DNA of 64,000 nucleotides from Allobosea sp. Leaf344 (GCF_001426225.1 NZ_LMRT01000001.1:96090-160089); one strand, 5' to 3'. Positions 1 through 9,748 are shown, counted from the stretch's first letter. The notes: generated from the sequence alone by a model not told the origin. Numbers and translations are program-made.

Positions 1-623
1 CGCTCGTCCCAATAGGGCATGGTGATCGAGATGCCGTTCGACTTGGTGGCCGAGGTGAGCTTGCGGCGCGGCCGCCGCATGGCGAGTTCGAAGGCGTATT
101 TCAGCACGCGATCGACCCCGACGCGGCTCATCACCGTCTCCTGCAGCACGATCTCGCGCTCGGTGCCGGCATACATGCGCCCGCCGACGGAGGAATACTC
201 GCCCTCGGTATTCTCGCGCACCACGAAGAAGTCGATATCGCCGGGCTTGCGGCCGACCAGCGGCCCGGGCACGCCGGGCATCAGCCGGACCGGGCGCAGA
301 TTGACGTATTGGTCGAATTCGCGCCGGAACAACAGCAGCGAGCCCCAGAGCGAGATATGGTCGGGCACCTGATCGGGCATGCCGACGGCGCCGAAGAAGA
401 TCGCGTCATGCCCGCCGATCTGCGCTTTCCAATCGTCGGGCAGCATCTTGCCGTGCCTGGCATAATAGTCGCAGGACGAGAAATCGAAGCTGTCGAGCCG
501 CAGCTCGAAGCCATAGCGCTTCGCGGCGGCCTCCAGCACGCGCAGCCCCTCCGGCATCACCTCCTTGCCGATGCCGTCCCCGGCGATGACGGCGATGCGA
601 TAGACGCGATTGGTCCCGGTCAT
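1..623 (-). CDS. tartrate dehydrogenase / D-malate dehydrogenase family protein, 3' end cut by window
   Basis: NAD-dependent beta-decarboxylating dehydrogenase of the isocitrate/isopropylmalate dehydrogenase superfamily, probably acting on tartrate or D-malate in the cytoplasm. The first 207 residues are present and the C-terminus lies beyond base 1. It starts MTGTNRVYRIAVIAGDGIGK, the Rossmann entry typical of this family. The motifs NLRPVRLMPGVPGPL, VRENTEGEYS and SATKSNGISI follow, matching substrate and cofactor segments of TtuC/DmlA-type enzymes. The ATG at 623 overlaps the stop of the upstream hydrolase by 4 bases (ATGA), so the two genes are probably co-transcribed. Exact substrate cannot be told from sequence alone. 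Confidence 0.88.
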   Translation of the reverse strand, partial: MTGTNRVYRIAVIAGDGIGKEVMPEGLRVLEAAAKRYGFELRLDSFDFSSCDYYARHGKMLPDDWKAQIGGHDAIFFGAVGMPDQVPDHISLWGSLLLFRREFDQYVNLRPVRLMPGVPGPLVGRKPGDIDFFVVRENTEGEYSSVGGRMYAGTEREIVLQETVMSRVGVDRVLKYAFELAMRRPRRKLTSATKSNGISITMPYWDE

Positions 624-1531
624 GATGCTTTTCCAAAGAAGGCGAGGAATTCGGCGGCGACGGCATCCGGCAGTTCCTCGGCGAGATAATGCCCGCCGGG
701 CAGGCTGTGGCCCCTGACATCGTCGGCGCGCAGGCGCCACAGCGCCAGCGGATCGAAGCAGCGGCCGATCACGCCATGCTCGCCCCAGAGCGCCAGCAGC
801 GGCTGCTCCAGCTTGCGGCCGCCATCCTCGTCGTCATGGCGGATGTCGATGGTGGCGGCGGCGCGATAATCCTCGCAGCTGGCGTGGATCGTCGCGTGAT
901 CGGCGAAGCAGCGGAGATAGTCGGCCAGCGCCTCCTTCGAGAAGGGGCTGAGGCCGGCCGAGCCGGAGCCGCATTTCTTGCGCCAATAGGCCTCGGGATC
1001 GGCGCCGATCATCCGCTCGGGGAAGGGCGCGGGCTGGATCAGGAAGAACCAGTGCCAATAGGCCCGGGCGAAGGCATCGCCGGTGCCGGCATACATTTCG
1101 CGGGTCGGCGCGATGTCGAGCGTCGCCAGCCTGGCGACGCGGCCGGGATGGTCGAGCGCCAGGCGATGGCCGACGCGGGCGCCGCGATCATGGGCGCCGA
1201 CGAAGAAGCGCTGATGGCCCAGCGCCGTCATCACTTCGGCCATGTCCTGGGCCATGGCGCGCTTGGAATAGGGCGCGTGCTCGGCATCGGTCGGCGGCTT
1301 CTCGCTGTCGCCATAGCCGCGCAGATCGGCGCAGACCAGGGTGAAGCGCCGGCTCAGCCGGTCGGCGAGCTTGTGCCAGAGCGCATGCGTCTGCGGGTAG
1401 CCGTGGAGCAGCAGCAGCGCCGGGCCCTGCCCGCCCGTCCGCACCCGGATGCGCGCTCCCGACGTCGCGACATCGAGCAGGCGAAAGCCGGGAAACAGCG
1501 TGTCGGTGACGGGCAGGTCGGTCAGCATCAT
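620..1531 (-). CDS. alpha/beta hydrolase of the fluoroacetate dehalogenase type
   Basis: A 303-residue alpha/beta-hydrolase that should cleave a carbon-halogen bond in 2-haloacids. All residues I remember as catalytic in the Rhodopseudomonas fluoroacetate dehalogenase RPA1163 are visible: nucleophile D115 in HDRGAR, carboxylate-binding R116 and R119, acid D139, halide-pocket H160-W161 and Y222, and base H281 in GGHYLAEE. The N-terminal HGYPQTH and DLRGYGDS motifs also fit. It overlaps the downstream tartrate dehydrogenase gene by 4 bases. Alternatives are an epoxide hydrolase or haloalkane dehalogenase, but the HW pair and the two arginines favour haloacid dehalogenation. ATG codons at 1531 and 1528 are both possible starts. 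Confidence 0.82.
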   Translation of the reverse strand: MMLTDLPVTDTLFPGFRLLDVATSGARIRVRTGGQGPALLLLHGYPQTHALWHKLADRLSRRFTLVCADLRGYGDSEKPPTDAEHAPYSKRAMAQDMAEVMTALGHQRFFVGAHDRGARVGHRLALDHPGRVARLATLDIAPTREMYAGTGDAFARAYWHWFFLIQPAPFPERMIGADPEAYWRKKCGSGSAGLSPFSKEALADYLRCFADHATIHASCEDYRAAATIDIRHDDEDGGRKLEQPLLALWGEHGVIGRCFDPLALWRLRADDVRGHSLPGGHYLAEELPDAVAAEFLAFFGKAS

Positions 1532-1655
1532 GAGCCGCGTGTCTTCAGTCTTCTACAAGAGCTGGCGATAGCCCGTCTCCGGCCGGAATGCGCGATCGGA
1601 TTATTACACAATTGTTGATCAATAGCGGGACGCCTCGACCAGGAGTGGGATCCGC

Positions 1656-1683
1656 CCCGGCCGGCCTGTCAGGACCGGCCGGG
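1656..1683 (-). terminator. hairpin downstream of pheT, possible terminator
   Basis: A 9-bp perfect stem CCCGGCCGG/CCGGCCGGG encloses a 10-base loop that can itself pair. It lies about 25 bases past the pheT stop on the minus strand. No T-run follows it, so intrinsic termination is doubtful. The rest of 1532-1707 shows nothing further. Confidence 0.3.
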
Positions 1684-1707
1684 CGCGATCATTCGCCCGC
1701 GGGCGGG

Positions 1708-4131
1708 CTAGCCGCGCAGCGCCGCGCCGTAGCGCCTGGCCATCTCGACGATGATTTTTGCGCCCACGGCCTCGATCTCGGCCTCGGTCAGCGTCCGCTC
1801 CACCGGCTGCAGCGTCACCGCGAGCGCCACAGATTTGCGGCCGGGCTCGACGCCCTGGCCCTCATAGAGGTCGAAGACCGCGACGTCGGAGATCAAGGCG
1901 CGATCGGCGTTCTGCGCCGTCTTCTGCATCTCTCCGGCGGCCACGGCCCGATCGACGATGAAGGCGAAATCGCGCGTGACCGGCTGGAAGCCGGAGAGGG
2001 CGAGCTTGGGCTTGACCTTGGTCGGCCGCGCTTTTGGCAGCGGCAGCGCATCGAGATGGATCTCGAAGGCGACCAGCGGCCCCTTCGCATCCAGCGCCTT
2101 CAACACCTTGGGATGCACCTCGCCGAAGGCGCCGACCACGCCCTTGGGACCGAACTGCAGGGTGGCCGAGCGGCCGGGATGCGCCCAGGCCGGGCCACCC
2201 GCCACGATCTGCAGCCCGCCGACCGGCACGCCGAGCCCGGCCAGGAGCCCCATCACATCGGCCTTGGCGTCCAGCGCATCGACCGGTTTGGCGGCGCCGT
2301 CCCAATGGCGGCCGACGCCTTCGATCCGCGCGCTGCCACGGCGCAGCCCGGTAGCGGCCATCAACTGGCCTGCCGGCTGGTCGCTGGTGAAGATCTGGCC
2401 GACCTCGAACAGGGCGACGTCGCCATGGCCCCGATCGGCGTTGGATTGCGCGGCGGCGATCAGCCCGGGCAGCAGCGAGGGGCGCATATCCGAGAGATCG
2501 GCGGCGATCGGATTGGCCAGAGCGAGCGCGTCGGATCCGCCGCCGAAGAGCTTTGCCGCCTCATGGGCGATGAAGGACCAGGTCACCGCCTCGACCATGC
2601 CGCGGCTGGCGAGCAGGCGCTTGGCCAGGCGCGTACGCTTCTGCAGCACGGTCAGCACCGGCTTGATGACTTCGCCCTTGATGCGCGGCAGCGGGGTCGA
2701 GGCGACGCGATCGAGACCGGCGATCCGCAGGATCTCCTCGACGAGATCGGCCTTGCCGCCGACATCGGCGCGCCAGGAGGGAGGGGTGACGCGCACCCGC
2801 TCGCCCTGCCCCGCGACCGTGAAACCGAGCGCCGTCAGCGCCTGCTCCATCTCGGCCTGCGAGAGCTCCAGCCCCGTCAGGCGCTTCACCTCGGACCAGG
2901 GGAAGTCGATCGGCTCGGCGGCGGCCGGCAGCGCGCCGGCGAAGACCATCTCGGACGCCTCGCCGCCGCAGAGCTCGAGGATCATCGCCGTGGCGAGATC
3001 GAGCCCCGGCTGGCAGAAAGCGGGATCGACGCCGCGTTCGAAGCGGTAGCGCGCATCGGAATTGATGCCCAGCATGCGGCCCGACCGAGCAATGTTCAGC
3101 GGGTCCCAGAGCGCGCTCTCGACCAGCACGTCGACCGTGCCCTCGTCGCAGCCCGAGGCCTCGCCGCCCATGATGCCGGCCAGGGATTCGACGCCATGCG
3201 CATCGGCGATGACGACCTGCTCCTCGCCGAGCCGGTAGGTCTTGCCGTCCAGCGCCAGGATCTCCTCGCCCGGCTGCGCGCGGCGCACCACGAGATCGCC
3301 CCTGACCTTGGCGGCATCGAAGACATGCAGCGGCCGGTTGCGGTCGAAGGTCATGAGATTGGTGATGTCGACCAGCGCGTTGATCGGGCGCAGGCCGATG
3401 GCGCGCAGCCGCGCCTGCAGCCAGTCCGGGGACGGGCCGTTGCGGACGCCGCGCACCAGCCGCAGCGCGAAGGCCGGGCAGAGATGGCGGTCCTGCTCGG
3501 CGAAATCGAGGCTGACGCCGACCGGGCACGGGAAGCTGCCGGCGACCGGCGCCACGGCCGGGGTCTTCAGCCGGCCGAGCCCCGCCGCGGCGAGATCGCG
3601 CGCCACGCCGGCCACGCCCAGCGCATCCGCGCGGTTGGGCGTCACGGCGATCTCGATGACCGCGTCGTCGAGCCCGGCATAGGCGGCATAGGGCTGCCCG
3701 ACCGGCGCATCCTCCGGCAGGTCGATGATGCCGTCATGATCCTCGGAAATCTGCAGCTCGGCGGCCGAGCAGAGCATGCCGTTCGATTCGACGCCGCGGA
3801 TGACGCCCTTGCCCAAAGTGATGTCCTTGCCGGGGATATAGGTGCCCGGCGGCGAGAACACGCTCTTCATCCCGGTGCGGGCATTGGGCGCGCCGCAGAC
3901 GACCTGGACCGGCTCGCCGGCGCCGGTATCGACCAGGCAGACGCGCAGCCGGTCGGCGTTCGGGTGCTGCCTGGCCTCGATCACGGAAGCGATGGTGAAG
4001 GCCTGCAACGCCTTGGCCTTGTTCTCGACCGCCTCGACCTCGAGCCCGACGCGCGTCAGCGCCTCGGCGATGGCGTCGACGGTAGCGGTGGTGTCGAGAT
4101 GCTCTTTGAGCCAGGAAAGCGTGAATTTCAT
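1708..4131 (-). CDS. pheT: phenylalanine--tRNA ligase beta subunit
   Basis: Beta subunit of the cytosolic alpha2-beta2 phenylalanyl-tRNA synthetase, which charges tRNA-Phe. The 807-residue length is normal for the family. The N-terminus [14 protein letters not shown] is typical. It is followed by the EMAP/tRNA-binding domain (about residues 40-150, with [10 protein letters not shown] and QVVCGAPN). Next come the B3/B4 editing region (about 210-385), the B5 domain (about 405-475) and the catalytic-like core. The C-terminal anticodon-binding FDX-ACB domain ([15 protein letters not shown] and onwards) closes the protein. It lies downstream of pheS on the same strand, but a glycosyltransferase gene sits between them, so the usual direct pheS-pheT junction is broken. 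Confidence 0.97.
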   Translation of the reverse strand: MKFTLSWLKEHLDTTATVDAIAEALTRVGLEVEAVENKAKALQAFTIASVIEARQHPNADRLRVCLVDTGAGEPVQVVCGAPNARTGMKSVFSPPGTYIPGKDITLGKGVIRGVESNGMLCSAAELQISEDHDGIIDLPEDAPVGQPYAAYAGLDDAVIEIAVTPNRADALGVAGVARDLAAAGLGRLKTPAVAPVAGSFPCPVGVSLDFAEQDRHLCPAFALRLVRGVRNGPSPDWLQARLRAIGLRPINALVDITNLMTFDRNRPLHVFDAAKVRGDLVVRRAQPGEEILALDGKTYRLGEEQVVIADAHGVESLAGIMGGEASGCDEGTVDVLVESALWDPLNIARSGRMLGINSDARYRFERGVDPAFCQPGLDLATAMILELCGGEASEMVFAGALPAAAEPIDFPWSEVKRLTGLELSQAEMEQALTALGFTVAGQGERVRVTPPSWRADVGGKADLVEEILRIAGLDRVASTPLPRIKGEVIKPVLTVLQKRTRLAKRLLASRGMVEAVTWSFIAHEAAKLFGGGSDALALANPIAADLSDMRPSLLPGLIAAAQSNADRGHGDVALFEVGQIFTSDQPAGQLMAATGLRRGSARIEGVGRHWDGAAKPVDALDAKADVMGLLAGLGVPVGGLQIVAGGPAWAHPGRSATLQFGPKGVVGAFGEVHPKVLKALDAKGPLVAFEIHLDALPLPKARPTKVKPKLALSGFQPVTRDFAFIVDRAVAAGEMQKTAQNADRALISDVAVFDLYEGQGVEPGRKSVALAVTLQPVERTLTEAEIEAVGAKIIVEMARRYGAALRG

Positions 4132-4331
4132 GATGAGCTGACTAAAACCGGAGCTTGAAGAGGCGAACGCGCAGTGGCGCGCGGCAACCTCAGGGGACGT
4201 CTCGGCAAAACCATCCAGGACGGCTCGCGCCGAAGCTCCTTATGGCAAGAGGCGAGCCCGCGTCAAAGCCGGGGAGCCGGTGGAGCGGGCCCTGCCGCGA
4301 CCGGGCTGCGGCGGCGGCGACGGAAAGCGCG

Positions 4332-5513
4332 CTAGCTACGGCCGTCCCGCGGCAGACCGGCCGCGCCTGCAGGAGCGCCGATCAGCTCATCCGTTCCATC
4401 CGCCCTGATCTTCATCGCATTGCCGCGCCAGCTCACCTCGCCCGCCACGAAGGCATAGGCCCAGATGCCGGGGAAGACGATGTCGCGGACGAGCAGCGCC
4501 AGCGGCATGCGCCAGGACCAGTGCCAGCCGACGCCGCGCGCCAGCATCGCTTCCGCCGCATACCAGGGCAGCAGCACCAGCAGCGGGGCGAGCCAGGGCG
4601 ACAGGCCGAAAGCCGGCAGCGCGAGGGCGCCGAGCAGCAGCGCCGGCAGCGGCCCCGCCAAAATTTCGGGCGCGAAGAACGGCAGGAAGGTCACGCGCCG
4701 CAGCCGCGCCCAGCGGAACTGGCGCTGCACCACCTCCTGCAGGCTGCGCGGGCCGAGCGGCTGCTCGAAGGGCTGGCCGACGAGATGGACATGCCGGCCG
4801 GCCCGCCGCACCAGCTTGGTCGCGGCCGCATCCTCCGCGATCTCCTCGCCGAGAGCCGCGATTCCGCCCTGGGCGTCGAGGAAGGGCTTGTGCCAGAGCA
4901 TCGACTTGCCCTGCGCGAAGCCGAAGCCCAGCGCCTCCCCGGCATATTGCCAGCGCGCCTGGAAGCTGTTGAGGAAGGCGCATTCCAGCTCCGCCCAGAA
5001 GCCCTGCGGCCGCGAGCCGGCGGGAGTCGAGCAGACGAGGCCGGTATCGGGACGCAGCGCCGCCAGCATGCGCTGGATGTAATCCCGCGGCATCAGCACG
5101 TTCGAATCGGCCAGGATCACCCATTCCGTCTGCGCGGCGTCCCAGCCCTTGACGCAATTGTTCAGCTTCGGATTGGCGCTGACCGCGACGTCGCCGGTGA
5201 TCAGCCGGACGCGCTCCGCCCCGAAACGGGCGATCAGCTCCTCCACCAGCGGGACGATCGGATCGGCGGCGTCGGCGACGCAGAAGATCGTGGTGTAGCG
5301 GGGATAGTCGAGCTCCAGCCCCGACAGGGCGGTCTCGCGGCTGAAGGCCTCGATGCCGCGCAGCGGCCGGATGATCGTCACCGGAGGCAGCGGGTCCGGC
5401 AGCGCGTCGCGCCGGTCCGGGCGGCGCAGGCGCCGGAAGGCGATGGCCAGGCAGAGCAGGTTGACCGCGACGATCAGCGTCGCGAGCAGCGCAGCCCAGC
5501 CGGCCCCGCTCAT
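4332..5513 (-). CDS. GT21-type glycosyltransferase (ceramide glucosyltransferase-like)
   Basis: Membrane glycosyltransferase of 393 residues resembling ceramide glucosyltransferases and the HpnI branch of GT21. An N-terminal transmembrane segment (residues 5-26) precedes the catalytic domain. It shows the GT21 signature: a D2-like ADSN (D136), D3 in GEEIAEDAA (D228) and the RQFRW motif at 264-268. Several hydrophobic segments follow after residue 285. The ATG at 5513 overlaps the pheS stop (ATGA), which fixes the start and implies co-transcription. A longer frame reaching 5693 would run far into pheS and is unlikely. The lipid acceptor is unknown; ceramide, diacylglycerol and hopanoid precursors are all possible. 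Confidence 0.85.
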   Translation of the reverse strand: MSGAGWAALLATLIVAVNLLCLAIAFRRLRRPDRRDALPDPLPPVTIIRPLRGIEAFSRETALSGLELDYPRYTTIFCVADAADPIVPLVEELIARFGAERVRLITGDVAVSANPKLNNCVKGWDAAQTEWVILADSNVLMPRDYIQRMLAALRPDTGLVCSTPAGSRPQGFWAELECAFLNSFQARWQYAGEALGFGFAQGKSMLWHKPFLDAQGGIAALGEEIAEDAAATKLVRRAGRHVHLVGQPFEQPLGPRSLQEVVQRQFRWARLRRVTFLPFFAPEILAGPLPALLLGALALPAFGLSPWLAPLLVLLPWYAAEAMLARGVGWHWSWRMPLALLVRDIVFPGIWAYAFVAGEVSWRGNAMKIRADGTDELIGAPAGAAGLPRDGRS

Positions 5514-6592
5514 GAGGACAGGCCGCCCGTCAGGGTCGGCAGGTCGAGCGGGCGGAAGCCGTAATGCTGCAGCCAGCGCACATCCGCCTCGAAGAAGGGG
5601 CGCAGATCCGGCATGCCGTATTTCAGCATGGCGATGCGGTCGATGCCCATGCCCCAGGCGAAGCCCTGATAGACGTCCGGATCCAGCCCGCAATTGCGCA
5701 GCACATTGGGGTGGACCATGCCGCAGCCCAGGATCTCCAGCCAGTCGTCACCCTCGCCGAACCGGATCTCGCCGCCCTTGCGCGAGCATTGGATGTCGAC
5801 CTCCATCGACGGCTCGGTGAAGGGGAAGAAGGAGGGGCGGAAGCGCATCTTCACATCGTCGATCTCGAAGAAGGATTTGCAGAACTCCTCCAGGATCCAT
5901 TTGAGGTGACCCATATGGGCGCTCTTGTCGATGACCAGCCCCTCGACTTGGTGGAACATCGGCGTGTGGGTCTGGTCGGAATCGTTGCGATAGGTCCGTC
6001 CCGGGCAGATCACGCGGATCGGCGGCTGCTGCGCCAGCATGGTGCGGACCTGCACCGGCGAGGTGTGGGTGCGCAGGAGCTTGCGCTCGCCCTGGCTGTC
6101 GGGCGCGAAGAAGAAGGTGTCGTGCATCTCCCGCGCCGGGTGGCCGACGGGGAAGTTCAGCCTGGTGAAGTTGAGATCGTCGGTCTCGACATCCGGGCCT
6201 TCCGCCACGGCGAAGCCCATATCGCCGAAGATCGCGGTGATCTCGTCGATGACCTGGCTGATCGGGTGGATGCGGCCGCGCGCCTCCGGTCCCTCGCGCA
6301 CGGGCAGCGTCACGTCGATGCGCTCGGACGCCAGGCGCGCCTCGAGCGCCGCCTCGCCCAGCGCCTCCTTCCGGGCGAGCAGAGCCGCCTGGACCCGGTC
6401 GCGCAGCCCGTTGATCAGCGGGCCCTTCTCTTTGCGCTCGTCCGGCGTCATCGCGCCGAGCGTCTTGAGCAGCGCCGAGATCGAACCCGCCTTGCCCAAG
6501 GCGGCGATGCGAATCTGTTCCAGCGCCGCCTCGTCCGCCGCGCTCGCAATATCGTCGAGAAGGCTCACGCCAAGGTTATCGATCTCGCTCAT
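5510..6592 (-). CDS. pheS: phenylalanine--tRNA ligase alpha subunit
   Basis: Catalytic alpha subunit of phenylalanyl-tRNA synthetase, 360 residues. An N-terminal coiled coil (about 1-90) precedes the class II aminoacylation core. Recognisable elements are [19 protein letters not shown], the motif 2 region [19 protein letters not shown] and motif 3 near [14 protein letters not shown]. The start at MSEIDNLG (6592) gives the family's usual length; an in-frame ATG at 6619 adds nine unconserved residues. The 3' end overlaps the GT21 gene by four bases. Confidence 0.96.
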   Translation of the reverse strand: MSEIDNLGVSLLDDIASAADEAALEQIRIAALGKAGSISALLKTLGAMTPDERKEKGPLINGLRDRVQAALLARKEALGEAALEARLASERIDVTLPVREGPEARGRIHPISQVIDEITAIFGDMGFAVAEGPDVETDDLNFTRLNFPVGHPAREMHDTFFFAPDSQGERKLLRTHTSPVQVRTMLAQQPPIRVICPGRTYRNDSDQTHTPMFHQVEGLVIDKSAHMGHLKWILEEFCKSFFEIDDVKMRFRPSFFPFTEPSMEVDIQCSRKGGEIRFGEGDDWLEILGCGMVHPNVLRNCGLDPDVYQGFAWGMGIDRIAMLKYGMPDLRPFFEADVRWLQHYGFRPLDLPTLTGGLSS

Positions 6593-6720
6593 AGCCACTC
6601 TGGTCCAGGTTTGGCGCATCTTCTAGGGTGTCCATAGGAGCGACGCTAGAGGCAATCATGGCGGCACATCACGGGGGCGGGGCTGCGAGCGGGATGATCG
6701 GGCGCGTCTGCCATCGGGAT

Positions 6721-7161
6721 ATGACGGGCATGTCACAGTGGCGCATCATCCTCGCGCTTTTCGCGATGCTGCTGGTCTCCCCGGCAACGGCGCAGGCGCA
6801 GAGCGGGCAGCGCGTCACGGTGACGGGCGAGATCAGCGACAGCTGGTGCCTGGTCAGCGGGCTGATGTTCGCGAAGGGCACCGCCCATCATCAATGCGCG
6901 GTCTGGTGCGCGCTCGGCGGCATTCCCGTCAGCATCCGCGACGCGCAGGGCAAGCTCTACCTCATCCTGCGGATCGGCGACGACGACCGCAGCGTCGCCA
7001 ATCCGCGGGTGGCCCGCCTGGCCAGCCATGAGGTGACGGTGGATGGCGAGGTGCTGGAGCGCGACGGCGTCACCTATCTGCTCGTCGACCAGATCGCGGA
7101 CGACAAGGGCGTCATCACCATGACCCATGAAGAATACGGCATCCAGCCGTTCGGGAACTGA
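6721..7161 (+). CDS. small secreted cysteine-motif protein upstream of SCO
   Basis: Unrecognised 146-residue protein with a cleavable signal peptide (hydrophobic residues 8-25 ending ATAQA). The mature part begins with a compact motif: GEISDSWC (C43), then HHQCAVWCALGGIPVSI (H56, H57, C59, C63). This resembles a periplasmic family in which a D-x-x-C is followed by C-x3-C and GG-x-P. The rest is predicted beta-rich and OB-like. The cysteine/histidine cluster suggests metal, heme or disulfide chemistry; I infer this from its place at the head of an operon with a SCO copper chaperone. ATG 6721 was chosen because it leads straight into the signal peptide; ATG 6730 is also possible, and an in-frame ATG at 6628 is less likely. 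Confidence 0.75.
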   Translation: MTGMSQWRIILALFAMLLVSPATAQAQSGQRVTVTGEISDSWCLVSGLMFAKGTAHHQCAVWCALGGIPVSIRDAQGKLYLILRIGDDDRSVANPRVARLASHEVTVDGEVLERDGVTYLLVDQIADDKGVITMTHEEYGIQPFGN

Positions 7162-7165
7162 AGCG

Positions 7166-7684
7166 ATGCGCCTCGCAGTTTCCGCCGCAGCCCTGTCCAC
7201 CGCCCTGCTCGCGGCCGGGCCGGCGCCCGCGGCCGAGCCTTGGGGCATTCCCGGCGAAAAGCCGATGGTGCTGAAGGGCCGCGTGGTCGATGCGATCTGC
7301 CATCTTACCGGGCAGTGCCCGCGCGATTGCGGGGCCGGCCGGCGCCAGCTCGGCATCGCCGTGGCGGGCGGGCCGTTCCGCCTCGTCGCCAAGGGTGCGG
7401 TCGATTTCGCCGGCGCCGTGCCGGATCTGATCGGCTATTGCGGCCGCGAGATCGAGGCCGACGGGCTGCTGATCGAGACGCCGGAGATCGTGCTGTTCTT
7501 CGTCCAGGGCGTGCGGAGCGACGCCAGCGGGCCCTTCGCTCCCGCGGACCGCTTCAAGGCGGAGTGGGAGGCGCGGCATGGCAGGGCCGAGGAATGGTGG
7601 CGCGCCGATCCCGAGGCCAACCGCATCCTCGCCGAGGACGGGCCCTACGGGATCAGGGGCCTGGCGCCGAAGCCGAAGCCATGA
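7166..7684 (+). CDS. second small secreted cysteine-motif protein
   Basis: Unrecognised 172-residue protein with a signal peptide ending around APAAE (residue 24). Its motif LKGRVVDAICHLTG with QCPRDCGAGRRQLGIAV (C45, C51, C55, plus C92) parallels the GEISDSWC...C-x3-C...GIPVSI pattern of the gene just upstream. The two are probably distant paralogues. The C-terminus is charged and Trp/Glu-rich (EWEARHGRAEEWW). It starts 5 bases after the previous stop, and its stop overlaps the SCO start (ATGA). Function is unknown; copper delivery or redox partnership with SCO is an inference from the operon. Confidence 0.75.
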   Translation: MRLAVSAAALSTALLAAGPAPAAEPWGIPGEKPMVLKGRVVDAICHLTGQCPRDCGAGRRQLGIAVAGGPFRLVAKGAVDFAGAVPDLIGYCGREIEADGLLIETPEIVLFFVQGVRSDASGPFAPADRFKAEWEARHGRAEEWWRADPEANRILAEDGPYGIRGLAPKPKP

Positions 7685-8301
7685 GGGCCCTCCTCCACCG
7701 GCGCCGCGTGCTGGCCGGCCTCGCCGCGCTCTGCTGCGCACCGGCCTTAAGCCAGCACCGGCACGAGCCCCGCCTGGCCGCGCCCGATCCGCTGGCGACG
7801 CGGTTCGGCGGTCCCTTCTCGCTGATCGATCATCACGGCCGGCCCGTCGCCGACAGCGGCTTTCGCGGCCGGTTCATGCTGGTCTATTTCGGCTTCACCC
7901 GCTGCACCGACACCTGCCCCGTCGATCTGCCGATCATCGCACAGGCGCTGGACCGGCTCGGCCCGCTGGCGGAGAGCGTGGTGCCGCTGTTCGTCACGGT
8001 CGATCCCGCCCATGACACGCCGGCGGTGCTGGCGCCCTATGTCGCCGCCTTCCATCCGCGCCTGATCGGGCTGACCGGCAGCGAGGCCGAGATCGCGGCC
8101 GTGGCGCGGGCCTATAAGGTCCATCGCCGCAAGCTGACCCTGCCGCATCACGGCGCCGGGCATTATGCGGTCGACCACGGCTCGCTCACCTATCTCATGG
8201 GCAGGGACGGGCTCTTCGTGACCCTGCTCCCGCATAATTCCGGCGCGGGCCGGATGGAGCAGGTGCTGCGGCGCCATCTCGCTCAGGACATCGGACGATG
8301 A
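7681..8301 (+). CDS. SCO1/SenC/PrrC family copper chaperone
   Basis: Membrane-anchored or secreted thioredoxin-fold protein of 206 residues that delivers copper to the CuA centre of cytochrome oxidase and/or reduces its cysteines. The family's copper ligands are present: C75 and C79 in TRCTDTCPVD, and the distal histidine in AVDHGSLTYL (H166). An N-terminal hydrophobic stretch (8-24) acts as signal or anchor. The start overlaps the previous gene by four bases and the stop overlaps the next gene by four, so a single transcript is likely. No cytochrome c oxidase gene lies in this window. Confidence 0.92.
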   Translation: MRALLHRRRVLAGLAALCCAPALSQHRHEPRLAAPDPLATRFGGPFSLIDHHGRPVADSGFRGRFMLVYFGFTRCTDTCPVDLPIIAQALDRLGPLAESVVPLFVTVDPAHDTPAVLAPYVAAFHPRLIGLTGSEAEIAAVARAYKVHRRKLTLPHHGAGHYAVDHGSLTYLMGRDGLFVTLLPHNSGAGRMEQVLRRHLAQDIGR

Positions 8302-9050
8302 TCGACAATCACGACCAGAAGAATTCGGCCTCCTACCGGCTCGCGGCGCTCGACCCCGATTTCATCCTCGGCGATTCCACCCGCGGCGCCCGCTTCATGC
8401 TGGAATACCAGAAGGCCGAGGACCATCTGCGGGCGCGCGGCATCGTCTCGACGATCATCGTCTTCGGCTCGGCCCGCGTTCAGGAGGGGCATCGCTGGTA
8501 CGAGGCGGCGCGCCGCTTCGCCGCCCTCGCCTCGGAGCGCAGCAGGGTGCGCAATGGCGAGGGCGCGCTGAAGCACCATGTCATCGCCACGGGCGGCGGG
8601 CCGGGCATCATGGAGGCGGCCAATCGCGGCGCGACGGAAGCGGGAGCGCTGTCGATCGGCTTCAACATCACCTTGCCGCGGGAGCAGGAGCCGAATGCCT
8701 GGTCGACGCCGGACCTGACCTTCCGCTTCCATTATTTCGCGATGCGCAAGATGCATCTGGCGATGCGGGCGGCGGCGCTCGTCATCTTCCCCGGCGGCTT
8801 CGGCACGCTGGACGAGCTTTTCGAGATCCTGACCCTGACCCAGACGCGCAAGATGCCGCCGGTGCCGATCGTGCTCTATGACAGCGCCTTCTGGCAGGGG
8901 CTGTTGAACCTGGAGACCCTGCTCGAGGCGGGCACCATCGCCCGCTCCGATCTCGACCTCTTCCATTATGCTGATACGCCGGAACAGGCGCTGGCGCTGG
9001 CGCTCGACCGGGCGCCGCCGGAGCCCGCGCCCGGCGCGCCGCAGAGCTGA
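8298..9050 (+). CDS. LOG family protein (cytokinin riboside monophosphate phosphoribohydrolase-like)
   Basis: Rossmann-fold protein of 250 residues in the LOG/TIGR00730 group. Characterised members hydrolyse nucleoside 5'-monophosphates to free base and ribose 5-phosphate. The nucleotide loop ATGGGPGIMEAANRGA and the family signature PGGFGTLDELFE are both intact, with GSAR near residue 60. The first ATG overlaps the SCO stop (ATGA), placing it last in the four-gene plus-strand cassette. A functional link to copper delivery is not evident; it may simply share the promoter. Confidence 0.88.
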   Translation: MIDNHDQKNSASYRLAALDPDFILGDSTRGARFMLEYQKAEDHLRARGIVSTIIVFGSARVQEGHRWYEAARRFAALASERSRVRNGEGALKHHVIATGGGPGIMEAANRGATEAGALSIGFNITLPREQEPNAWSTPDLTFRFHYFAMRKMHLAMRAAALVIFPGGFGTLDELFEILTLTQTRKMPPVPIVLYDSAFWQGLLNLETLLEAGTIARSDLDLFHYADTPEQALALALDRAPPEPAPGAPQS

Positions 9051-9088
9051 GCGGCCTCGCCCGCGCACCCGCAAGGCGCCAAGACGAC

Positions 9089-9115
9089 AAAAAGGCCGGC
9101 ATCGCTGCCGGCCTT
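9089..9115 (-). terminator. intrinsic terminator of rpmI-rplT
   Basis: A perfect 9-bp stem AAGGCCGGC/GCCGGCCTT (9092-9100 and 9107-9115) has a 6-base loop. On the minus strand it is followed by a run of five T. It lies 27 bases past the rplT stop, between the convergent LOG and rplT genes. Confidence 0.8.
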
Positions 9116-9141
9116 GATGATCTCGAGCCTCGAGGCTGCGC

Positions 9142-9519
9142 TCAGGCGGCCTTGGCTTCGCTCTGGGCCAGAGCGGCCTTGACGGTCTCGACCACGGCCG
9201 CGAAGGCGGCGGCATCGTCGATCGCCATGGCCGACAGGGTCTTGCGGTCGAGCTCGAGGCCGGCCTTGTGCAGGCCGTTGATGAACATCGAGTAGACCAG
9301 GCCGTGCTCGCGCACCGCCGCGTTCAGGCGCTGGATCCAGAGCGCGCGGAACGAGCGCTTCCGGTTCTTGCGGTCGCGATAGGCATATTGCATCGAGCGA
9401 TCGACGGCCGCCTTGGCGGCGCGGATCGTATTCTTGCGGCGGCCATAGAAGCCCTTGGCGGCCTTGAGTGTCTTCTTGTGCTTGGCGTGGGACGTTACGC
9501 CCCGTTTCACGCGAGCCAT
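9142..9519 (-). CDS. rplT: 50S ribosomal protein L20
   Basis: Large-subunit assembly protein that binds 23S rRNA domain I. The 125-residue length and the basic N-terminus [16 protein letters not shown] are typical. So are the conserved [11 protein letters not shown] and [17 protein letters not shown] segments. It follows rpmI by 28 bases on the same strand with a GGAG ribosome site, and a strong terminator follows it. In E. coli L20 represses its own operon; I see no obvious leader pseudoknot here but cannot fold the RNA. Confidence 0.97.
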   Translation of the reverse strand: MARVKRGVTSHAKHKKTLKAAKGFYGRRKNTIRAAKAAVDRSMQYAYRDRKNRKRSFRALWIQRLNAAVREHGLVYSMFINGLHKAGLELDRKTLSAMAIDDAAAFAAVVETVKAALAQSEAKAA

Positions 9520-9547
9520 GTGATGATCTCCGGAAGGTTAGGGGGCG

Positions 9548-9748
9548 TCAGCCGTTGGGGAGGAAATACTTCTTCACGTTGGCAGCGTCGCCCTCGAACA
9601 GGGTCGCGGTGCCGCGAAGATTGCGGATCTGCTTGTTGGTCCGCTTGATCATCCCGTGACGCTTGCCGGCCTGGGCGTAGAGCACCTTGCCGGTTCCGGT
9701 GATCTTGAAGCGCTTCTTGGCGCTCGACTTGGTCTTGATCTTGGGCAT
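9548..9748 (-). CDS. rpmI: 50S ribosomal protein L35
   Basis: Small basic ribosomal protein of 66 residues, [20 protein letters not shown] at the N-terminus and [13 protein letters not shown] near the C-terminus, fitting L35 along its whole length. A strong GAGGAG ribosome site precedes the ATG. It is first of the rpmI-rplT pair. The 220 bases upstream (9749-9968) carry no gene and probably hold the promoter, since infC is not directly adjacent. Confidence 0.96.
   Translation of the reverse strand: MPKIKTKSSAKKRFKITGTGKVLYAQAGKRHGMIKRTNKQIRNLRGTATLFEGDAANVKKYFLPNG

Noticed and set aside
1588-4158. 856-codon open frame antisense to pheT
   Set aside because: It is the GC-rich shadow of pheT; its translation is low-complexity Arg/Gly/Ala with no family motif.
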